From the NCBI GenBank assembly GCA_900319715.1, contig ONPM01000002.1, positions 1 to 64,000 of the forward strand: 64,000 nucleotides of DNA, in the 5' to 3' direction. Position numbers and translations under genes: made by a program. The stretch comes from an uncultured Prevotella sp. (GTDB lineage: Bacteria > Bacteroidota > Bacteroidia > Bacteroidales > Bacteroidaceae). Shown here piece by piece: positions 8,611-16,854 of this stretch. Numbering within the stretch: the stretch's first letter is position 1; every line of letters begins with the position of its first letter. The notes under the pieces were generated by a model. The model was not told where the DNA came from. It worked only from the letters and a program-made list of their open reading frames with translations, and did no database searches.

Positions 8611-11600
8611 TTACTCGTTGCTCCAATCCTCGGCAGCCTTACGGATGTAAGACTTGTAGCGGATCTGGGCCATCTTCTGAGCCTCGGCGAAGAGTTCCTC
8701 GGCCTCGTTAGGATAAGCCTTCTTGACAGAGAGGTAACGAACCTCACCGAGCAGGAAGTCGTGGAAGTTCTCCCAGTTAGGCTCCTTAGAGTCGAGTGAG
8801 AACGGATTCTTGCCTTCCTCAGCCAGGGCTGGGTTGTAGCGCCACAGGTGCCAGTAACCGCACTCCACGGCCTTCTTCTCCTCAGCCTGGCTCTTACCCA
8901 TACCGCCCTTGGCCTTCAGACCGTGGTTGATACAGGGAGCGTAAGCGATGACGATTGAAGGTCCGTGCCAAGCCTCGGCCTCGCGGATAGCCTTCAGGGT
9001 CTGAGCGTGGTCAGCACCCATGGCAATCTGAGCGACATAGACATAGCCGTAGGTGGTAGCGATCATACCGAGATCCTTCTTGCGGATGCGCTTACCCTGA
9101 GCAGCAAACTGAGCGATAGCGCCGAGTGGGGTAGCCTTAGAAGCCTGACCACCCGTGTTAGAGTAAACCTCAGTATCGAGCACGAGGATGTTCACGTCCT
9201 CACCAGAAGCAATCACGTGGTCGAGACCACCGTAACCGATATCGTAAGAAGCACCGTCACCACCGATGATCCACTGTGAACGCTTCACGAGGTAATGATC
9301 CAGAGTTTTCAGTTCCTTGCAGAACTCGCAACCGTTAGCGGCACCAGCAGCGATGGCCTCACGCAACTTCGGAGCAATCTCCTTGGTCTTGTCGGCATCT
9401 TCCTTGTTGGCAATCCACTCTGCTGCGAGAGCCTTGAACTCCTCAGGAGCATTCTCAGAAGCCTCGTTGAGCAGTTTAGCCACGCGCTCCTTCATCTTCT
9501 TGTTACCCAGAGCCATACCGAGACCGAACTCGCAGAAGTCCTCGAACAGTGAGTTGTTGAAGACTGGACCCTGAAATAGAAGCAGAGTAGATGGAAGAGC
9601 AACCAGTAGCGTTGGCAATCATCTGACGGTCACCGAAGAGTTGAGAGATTAACTTCACGTATGGTGTCTCACCGCAACCAGAGCAAGCGCCAGAGAACTC
9701 GAACAGAGGCTGAGCGAACTGTGAGTTCTTCACGTTCGAGCGGATATCGACGAGACCCTGCTTAGACGGAACCTTAACCAGTTTGTCCCAGTCAGCAGCC
9801 ATCTTCTTCATGTCGGCGGCATCGGGGTTGAACGGAACCATTGTAAGAGCCTTGCCAGTCTTCGGGTTACCCGGGCAGATGTCGGCGCAGTTACCACAAC
9901 CCAGACAGTCGAGTACTGAAGGCTCAATGACGAAGTGCATGCCCTTCATAGCGGCAGGAGCCTTCATCTCGAGAGTTTCCAGCCCGTCGAAGCCAGCCAA
10001 CTCGTCGTCAGTCAGAACGAACGGACGGATAGCAGCGTGAGGACAGATGTAAGCACACTGGTTACACTGGATACAGTTGTCCTTGTTCCAAGCGGGAACG
10101 AAGGCCTCTACACCGCGCTTCTCGTAAGCAGCGGTACCAACCTCCCAAGAACCGTCGGCTGTGCCGTGCTTCACGAAGTCGGAAACCTTCAGCAGGTCAC
10201 CAGCCTGTGCGTTGATAGGACGAACGAGTTCCTTCACGAATGCTGGAGCGTCATCCTGCTTCTCTGCGTCGTCGGCCAGATTAGCCCACTCGGCCTTCAC
10301 CTCGAACTTCTTGAACTCACCACCGCGGTCGATAGCGGCATAGTTCTTGTCAACCACGTCCTGACCCTTAGCACCGTAAGACTTCAGAGCAGCAGCCTTC
10401 ATCTTCTCGACAGCCAGTTCAACGGGAATCACCTCAGTGATGCGGAAGAATGCAGACTGGAGGATGGTGTTGGTGCGGTTGCCCAGACCAATCTCCTGTG
10501 CAATCTTGGTAGCGTTGATAGTATATACGGTGATGTTGTTCTGAGCGAAGTAACGCTTCACCTTATTAGGCATGAACTTCTCCAGTTCAGCATCGTCGAA
10601 GATAGTATTCAGCAGGAATGTACCGTTCTTCTGCAGACCACGAGTCACATCGTACATGTGGAGGTAAGCCTGAACATGGCAAGCCACGAAGTTAGGTGTG
10701 GTCACCAGATAGGTAGAGCGGATAGGCGTATCACCGAAACGCAGGTGAGAGCAGGTGAAACCTCCCGACTTCTTAGAGTCGTAAGAGAAGTAAGCCTGAC
10801 AGTACTTGTCGGTGTTGTCACCAATGATCTTCACGGAGTTCTTGTTGGCACCAACGGTACCATCGGCACCCAGACCGTAGAACTTAGCCTGGAACATCCC
10901 CTTACCACCGAGTGCAATCTCCTCAACCTCAGGCAGAGAGGTGAAGGTCACATCGTCGACGATACCGATGGTGAAGTGGTTCTTCGGCTCGGGCATAGCG
11001 AGGTTGTTGAACACGCTGATAATCTGAGCGGGAGTCGTATCGTGAGAACCAAGACCATAACGGCCACCCACGATGACAGGACGATTCTCCTGATCGTAGA
11101 AAGCGTCCTTCACATCCATGTAGAGAGGCTCGCCATTGGCTCCGGGCTCCTTTGTACGGTCGAGAACGGCAATCTTCTTCACGCTCTTGGGAACAGCAGC
11201 CAGCAGGTGCTTCACTGAGAACGGACGATAGAGGTGAACAGAGATCATACCCACCTTCTGGCCGTTGGCGTTCAGGTAGTCGATAGCCTCACGAGCAGCA
11301 TCGGTAGCAGAACCCATCAGGATGATCATGCGGTCGGCATTCTCGGCTCCGTAGTAAGAGAAGAGGTGATACTCACGACCTGTGATCTTAGAGAGTTCGC
11401 CCAGATACTTCTCAACCACCTCGGGCACTGCATCGTAGTAAGGATTACAAGCCTCACGGTGTGTGAAGAAGGTCTCAGGGTTTTCAGCGGTACCACGGGT
11501 GATAGGACGCTCCGGGCTCATGGCACGGTCGCGGAAACGCTTGATGTACTCTTCCTTCACGAGGGGACGAACATCCTCCTGGTCGAGCAGTTCAATCTTG

Positions 11601-12148
11601 TGATACTCATGAGAGGTGCGGAAACCATCGAAGAAGTTCACGAAGGGCACCATCGTCTCGAGAGATGCGAGGTGAGCAGCAGCGGTCATATCCATAACCT
11701 CCTGAACAGAACCTTCGCAGAGCATGGCGAAACCAGTCTGACGACAAGCCATCACGTCCTGGTGGTCACCGAAGATACACAGCGAGTGAGAAGCCAGTGT
11801 ACGGGCAGAGACGTCGAACACGCAGGGAATCAACTCACCGGCAATCTTGTACATGTTTGGGATCATCAGGAGCAAGCCCTGAGAAGCGGTGAATGTAGTG
11901 GTGAGAGCACCAGCCTGCAGAGAACCGTGAACGGCACCAGCAGCACCAGCCTCTGACTGCATTTCCTGAACTGAGACGGTCTGGCCCCAGAGGTTCTTAC
12001 GACCACGAGCAGCCCACTCGTCAACATGCTCCGCCATAGGTGATGACGGGGTGATGGGGTAGATAGCGGCTACCTCCGAGAACATGTAACTCACATGAGC
12101 CGCAGCCTCGTTACCATCACAGGTGATAAATTTCTTTTCTTTAGCCAT
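8611..12148 (-). pseudogene. nifJ: Pyruvate:ferredoxin (flavodoxin) oxidoreductase, broken by frameshift
   Basis: The enzyme oxidises pyruvate to acetyl-CoA and CO2 and passes electrons to ferredoxin. Two frames together give the usual length of about 1180 residues. The first (9503-12148) carries the pyruvate domain (YPITPSSPMAEH), the central domains, two 4Fe-4S motifs (CIQCNQCAYICPH, CLGCGNCADICPG) and the start of the TPP domain (GACSGCGETPY, NATGCSSIYSAS). The second (8611-9618) resumes at QGPVFNNSLFED and runs to the end. Between them the conserved segment of about 12 residues (PSTPY-type motif) is missing and only four bases remain near 9574-9577, implying a deletion of about 32 bp that also shifts the frame. 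It could be a true null allele or an assembly error. Codon use is otherwise normal. Confidence 0.9.
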
Positions 12149-12208
12149 TTTTGTAAATAAATAAAATACTTAATGATATTTGTTTAATTATAATCTTAAC
12201 TAGATTTC

Positions 12209-13399
12209 TTAATAGAGAAAACCAAGCAGCCATAGCGGGATCTGATTGCCTGTACCGATCTCCGTGTTATAGCGGGCGTAGATGATATCAGTCGACAGGC
12301 GTTGGCGACCAGGCAATTTCGCATCGAGGATGCGGAACTTCAGTTTCTCGTCGACGAGGTAGTTGTAGTCCCTGCCACCAGCATTCACCTTGTGGTCTTT
12401 CCACAGTGAGTTAACAAAGAATGTCTCCATAGCCTCCTGCTTGTCTACCTGGATGGGATAGATAGCATACATCAGGTTGGAGTTGTGGAGCATGATTTTG
12501 GCCGGTTTCTTGGGGAACTCTTCATTCACCGGATAGATAAGGTTTGTCAGACGGGCATCGGTGAGGTACTTGATGTAGTTCATCACGGTGGCACGACTGG
12601 TCTCAATATCATGAGCGAGTTTGCTCACGTTGGGAGCCTTTGAGGGGCCCTCTTCAGCAATCATATAGAAGAGTTTCTTGATCTTCGTGAGATACTTCAG
12701 TTCAATCTGCTTGATCAGCAGGATATCGACCTCAGTCATCATATTCATGGTCTTCAGCAGGTTCTCGCTGTAGTTGCGCTGTTCCTGGAAGAAAGGATAG
12801 AAACCGTGGTGGATATAGTCCTGGAAGTACTTGTTGGGAGATACTTTCGGAAGGATCTGCTTGATGATGTGCTCATGATCGGAAAGAACCTCTTCGAGTG
12901 TGTAGGGCCGGAACGAGTTGCCCGTCAAGAGGTTGATGAACTCCCGGAAGGAGAATCCGCGCAGATTGTACGACTTCACGATGCCGTTGAGTTCAGGATT
13001 CTCGTCTTTGAGTCGCATCACGCTGGAACCCGTGAAAACAATTTTCAGGCACGGATAGAGATCGTAACACTTGCGGAGTTCACTGGACCAATCAGGCTGC
13101 TTGAAAACCTGATCGATGAGCAGTACGCGCCCACCATGCTTGTAGAATTCGCCAGCGAAATCTGCAATACCCTGCCCCTGGAAATAGAAGTTGTTCATGT
13201 TGATATACAAGCACTGCTTGTCTTGTATATCGAAATGCTCTTTTGCGTATTGCAACAAAAATGTGGTCTTGCCGACACCGCGTGTGCCCTTGATGCCAAT
13301 CATACGGTCAGACCAGTCTATCTCGTCCATCAATGTACGGCGGACGGGGGCTTTCGTATGCTCCACCAAGTATCTGTGTGTCCTGAAAAAAGCTTCCAT
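12209..13399 (-). CDS. AAA ATPase with DUF4143-type C-terminal region
   Basis: A 396-residue P-loop ATPase of the AAA_14/DUF4143 group common in Bacteroidales. Walker A is GTRGVGKTT at residues 38-46. The Walker B region reads RVLLIDQVFK (91-100), with Gln97 where the catalytic Glu usually stands. A sensor motif LKIVFTGSSVMRL follows. The C-terminal half contains a winged-helix-like stretch (KLAHDIETSRATVMNYIKYL) and a C-terminal part that resembles a nuclease-like fold but has no motif I can defend. The cellular role of this family is unclear. It lies 60 bp upstream of the oxidoreductase on the same strand. Confidence 0.8.
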   Translation of the reverse strand: MEAFFRTHRYLVEHTKAPVRRTLMDEIDWSDRMIGIKGTRGVGKTTFLLQYAKEHFDIQDKQCLYINMNNFYFQGQGIADFAGEFYKHGGRVLLIDQVFKQPDWSSELRKCYDLYPCLKIVFTGSSVMRLKDENPELNGIVKSYNLRGFSFREFINLLTGNSFRPYTLEEVLSDHEHIIKQILPKVSPNKYFQDYIHHGFYPFFQEQRNYSENLLKTMNMMTEVDILLIKQIELKYLTKIKKLFYMIAEEGPSKAPNVSKLAHDIETSRATVMNYIKYLTDARLTNLIYPVNEEFPKKPAKIMLHNSNLMYAIYPIQVDKQEAMETFFVNSLWKDHKVNAGGRDYNYLVDEKLKFRILDAKLPGRQRLSTDIIYARYNTEIGTGNQIPLWLLGFLY

Positions 13400-13437
13400 T
13401 CCTGCTTGATTTGTTCTAATTACTTTGTAAAGTGCGG

Positions 13438-13469
13438 CAAAATTACGAATAATTCTCCAAATTGCAAAG
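13438..13469 (-). promoter_or_regulatory. Promoter of AAA ATPase gene
   Basis: TAATTTTG at 13445-13438 and TTTGC starting at 13468 (23 nt apart) on the minus strand; the leader is about 35 nt. Confidence 0.55.
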
Positions 13470-13549
13470 TCTATGTGGCAAAATCTCTATTAAATAAAGT
13501 TATTTTTGCATTTAATCAATAAATTGTGGCGAAAAACTCCCTTTTTGAC

Positions 13550-16036
13550 TTAGAATTTGTAGGCGACATCGAACATGAACCAACACCCTTTCTGAGGAAC
13601 GACGTTGGTGTTCATGCCACTACGATAGTAATAGGTGTTGAAAAGATTTCGCACATTGAAACCAAAGGTGATATTGCCTAACTGATACTCGGCACCAATG
13701 TTGAAGATGACGCGTGAAGGTATCAGTTTGTTCATAATCACCTTATCTAAACTAGTGTATGTTTCATTTATAATTTTATCATAGTCGTCTTCGGTAAGAT
13801 CATCGTATTTAAAATTATCGATCATTTGGTTGTATTTGATCAATTCCACCAAATCATAGTTATATGTTCTTTGTCTTCCTTCAAACAGGATATGGGAATG
13901 TATTTTCAAATGTGGAGTCAACTGCCAGCCGATGACGATATTCGACATGATATCAGGGGTGTTGTTGTTGTCGTTAATGTCCTTCAGGAGAATGTTCGAC
14001 TCGAAGGTGTGCGTCCACGTGAGATTGAGGTCTGCCGTAAACTTCCTGGTGCGGTAGTTGGCAGTAAACTCAAGGCCGACCGTCTTGTTTTTTCCCTCAT
14101 TGACATGCTGGATAATGTTTGTCTTGATCAGATTCTTGGCGTCGTTATAGAAGCCATTGAGTTCAAGGGTCAGCCCTTTCACCCATTGTTTGCCGGCAAA
14201 TGTGATCTGGAAGGAGTTGACGAACTCTGGGTCTAATGGGGTAAAGAATGATTCGTATTGCTGGTATGGAGTATTGTTGATGAGCAGAGGCAACAGCTCA
14301 TTGGTCTTGCGGTACAAATAGGGTGCATCGACAAATGAGCGTGAATAACTAAGTTTGAGGTTCCATGTCGGTTGTAGCAGGATGAGCGCCACTCGCGGAG
14401 AGTACTCGTCAAGGGTGATACCGTCGGTACGCTTCTTATGGTCGTAACGGAGTCCGGCATTGAAGATGAAGGAGCGCCACTGGTGTTTCAGTTGCAGGTA
14501 GGCATTGTAACTATTCTCCGTGCCGGCGCCTTTTTCTGGAATAAGCGGATTCTCCTCTATCATTCTGTTATAGTTGTTACCCAGTGTATATCGTACGGCG
14601 TCAAGACTGAAACTGGAGTATTCTGCACCGAAGGACAGCGAACCCTTGTGGGTGTCGGTATTGATATAATTGAAGTCTCCCTTTAACTGAACGCCCAGAT
14701 TCTGCTCATCGCCACTGATAAATCTGAACAGTCCTGGTTGATTGAAGTATGAGTTTAGGGGCTCGTCGGCACCATAGATCCCTCCTAATTCCGGGAATGG
14801 GAAGTCGGCAATCACCTGATAGTGGGTCAGTTCACTATTGTCGTAAGTAAATACGCCCTTCAGGTTGACATTGCCCAGCCGCCTGCTATAACTCAAGTCT
14901 GCATGATGCGATTTTGAAGCATAACTGGGGGAAAAGCCGTTGATCTTGGTGTAATTGTCGTGATTATACGATTTTGCCAGCGTACTCATGCTGTATGGTG
15001 CGATAATTTCGGAAAAATGGGTGTCGTAAAGGAGTTGCAGGTCCTTAAATTTCATCTGTACGCCAAAGTCGAATGATGGTTTGTTACCGACACGTCCGAC
15101 GGTGACGGTCGGATAGGGGATACCATAATCGTCGTTTGCCATCTCTGGTGGCGCAGGCATCGTTTCGCCGGAGTTGCCGTAGATACTTCCCCAGATGAGC
15201 ACGTCGAGGTCGAAGTAGTGTTTTCCGAAGAGCATATCCAAGCGTTTTTGCCCATAGTTGCCGATACCGGCCTTGATCTTCACGCCGTCGACGTCGGCAC
15301 CCTGCTTGGTGATGATATTCACCACAGCCGTCAGGGCCACACCGCCGTAGAGCGACGAGGCCGGACCGCGCAACACCTCTATCTGCTTGATCTTCTCCAT
15401 ACTGATGCTGAAGTCGGGTGCCGCGATATTGGTACAGTAACTGTTCAGCCGGTGGCCGTTGAGCATGATGAGGATCTTCTCCTGACCGTTGCTGTAGATG
15501 CCTCGCATCGCGATGTTGATATCGTCGTTACAGTCTACGATGTTCATGCCGGGCACATAGGCGGCGAGCACCTCTTGCAGGTTCTGGCCCCCGCAGTTGC
15601 GAATCATGTCCTCGGTGATCAGGGTGGTGGGGACTGGCACCTCATCGAGCGTCTCTGCCTGGCTGGAGGCGGTGGTAATCTTCGCGGTGAGTCCCAACTT
15701 GATATTTTCCACCATATCGATGAACCGCTGTGGATCTTGCGACGAAGCGGTGTAGTAGGGGTCTTGCGAGAGCAGGTTCCGAGTCCATTCCTCGGCCTTC
15801 TCGTTATTGTCAAGTCCTAGCCAGCAAAGGGCCATCAGCCGGTAGGCGCTCTGTTGCATGTTGCCTGAAAACTCCTTGATGTTATCCTGCAGGATGGTCA
15901 GGGCCTGTTCTATACGGCCGACGTCGTATTCGCTCTCAGCCTGGTAGTAAATCTGACGAGTGGCGCTTTCCTGTCCCCTGACGGTCAGGACTGTCAGCAG
16001 TGTTAATATTATAATAATGTGTAGTCTCTTATTCAT
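13550..16036 (-). CDS. TonB-dependent receptor with TPR-like N-terminal domain; last gene of signalling operon
   Basis: An 828-residue outer-membrane receptor. Signal peptide residues 1-21. Residues about 25-115 form a helical TPR-like module (YYQAESEYDVGRIEQALTIL) instead of the usual beta-sandwich. A plug follows at about 125-245 (VPVPTTLITEDMIRNCGGQ, IEVLRGPASSLYGG), then a barrel ending FDVAYKF, with terminal aromatic residue. The ligand is unknown. The ATG overlaps the stop of the small histidine kinase by 4 bp, so it belongs to the same translational chain as two kinases and a phosphatase. The TPR-like part sits where receptors that signal to inner-membrane partners have their signalling domain; a contact with the propeller sensor is a guess. 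Confidence 0.88.
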   Translation of the reverse strand: MNKRLHIIIILTLLTVLTVRGQESATRQIYYQAESEYDVGRIEQALTILQDNIKEFSGNMQQSAYRLMALCWLGLDNNEKAEEWTRNLLSQDPYYTASSQDPQRFIDMVENIKLGLTAKITTASSQAETLDEVPVPTTLITEDMIRNCGGQNLQEVLAAYVPGMNIVDCNDDINIAMRGIYSNGQEKILIMLNGHRLNSYCTNIAAPDFSISMEKIKQIEVLRGPASSLYGGVALTAVVNIITKQGADVDGVKIKAGIGNYGQKRLDMLFGKHYFDLDVLIWGSIYGNSGETMPAPPEMANDDYGIPYPTVTVGRVGNKPSFDFGVQMKFKDLQLLYDTHFSEIIAPYSMSTLAKSYNHDNYTKINGFSPSYASKSHHADLSYSRRLGNVNLKGVFTYDNSELTHYQVIADFPFPELGGIYGADEPLNSYFNQPGLFRFISGDEQNLGVQLKGDFNYINTDTHKGSLSFGAEYSSFSLDAVRYTLGNNYNRMIEENPLIPEKGAGTENSYNAYLQLKHQWRSFIFNAGLRYDHKKRTDGITLDEYSPRVALILLQPTWNLKLSYSRSFVDAPYLYRKTNELLPLLINNTPYQQYESFFTPLDPEFVNSFQITFAGKQWVKGLTLELNGFYNDAKNLIKTNIIQHVNEGKNKTVGLEFTANYRTRKFTADLNLTWTHTFESNILLKDINDNNNTPDIMSNIVIGWQLTPHLKIHSHILFEGRQRTYNYDLVELIKYNQMIDNFKYDDLTEDDYDKIINETYTSLDKVIMNKLIPSRVIFNIGAEYQLGNITFGFNVRNLFNTYYYRSGMNTNVVPQKGCWFMFDVAYKF

Positions 16037-16851
16037 TTCTTGATGGGGATTGTGAATGTAAAGGTAGTGCCTTGTCCATCTGTCGACTCAAATGAGACCT
16101 TACCTCTATGTTTGTTCTCGATGATGTCGCGAACGATGCCCATGCCCAGTCCGGTGCCTTGCCCGATGGGTTTCGTGGTGTAGAAGTTCTCGTAGAGACG
16201 TTGCTTCACTTCGTCATTCATGCCTTCACCGTTGTCGGTGATGGTGATGAGTATGTTGTCTTCCTTGGTGTCCACGCTCACGGATACCTCGGGCTTGTAG
16301 TCATCACCTGCCGTCTGGGCTTTCTTCCATGTGGCATAGATGGCATTGTTCATCACGTTGAGCACGGCACGGCTTAGGTCTTGCGGGATGACCATCACAT
16401 TCGGTATGTTTGTTTCGTACTTTTCGTGGATGGCGATGTTGAACCCTTTATGGTTGGCGCGCATGGCATGATAGGATAGCCATACGTACTCCTTGACGAT
16501 CTTGCAGACATCAGCAGGCAAGAACTCGTTCTCTTTGCCCCGAGATACAAGCAGGATGCCCTGGATGATGTTGATGGCACGTTCGCCGTGCTCTACGATC
16601 TTGGCCATGTTCTCCCTAAGGTCGGCCATGATGTCTTCCATGTCTTCACGGTCGTCCGGGTTGAGTTTGTCTTCGTTGTCTTCCACGATCTCCGTGAGGT
16701 CGTTCAACAGTTTGTCAGACATTTTGCTGAAATTAATCACGAAGTTCAGCGGGTTTTGTATCTCGTGGGCAATGCCTGCACTCAGTACACCTAAGGATGC
16801 GAGTTTCTCCTGCTTTCTAAGTTGTTCTTTCAGTTTTTCAATCTGTTCCAT
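16033..16851 (-). CDS. Small soluble histidine kinase (has phospho-accepting His)
   Basis: A 272-residue cytoplasmic kinase with no sensor domain. A short coiled coil (1-18) leads into the dimerisation/phosphotransfer helices with His29 in GIAHEIQNPLNFV. The HATPase domain follows, with N box (LNVMNNAIYAT), G1 (ITDNGEGM), F box (YENFYTTKP) and G2 (GTGLGMGI). It lacks membrane segments, so it must receive its signal from a partner. The upstream neighbour ends 3 bp before this ATG and has a closely similar DHp and HATPase region but no His. The natural reading is that this protein supplies the His to a mixed kinase complex that phosphorylates the operon's response regulator. Confidence 0.92.
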   Translation of the reverse strand: MEQIEKLKEQLRKQEKLASLGVLSAGIAHEIQNPLNFVINFSKMSDKLLNDLTEIVEDNEDKLNPDDREDMEDIMADLRENMAKIVEHGERAINIIQGILLVSRGKENEFLPADVCKIVKEYVWLSYHAMRANHKGFNIAIHEKYETNIPNVMVIPQDLSRAVLNVMNNAIYATWKKAQTAGDDYKPEVSVSVDTKEDNILITITDNGEGMNDEVKQRLYENFYTTKPIGQGTGLGMGIVRDIIENKHRGKVSFESTDGQGTTFTFTIPIKK

Positions 16852-16854
16852 AGT

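Noticed and set aside
9935..11956. Long plus-strand ORFs of 427 and 240 codons
   Set aside because: They lie antisense to the oxidoreductase gene, have Leu/Val/His-rich shadow composition and match no domain.
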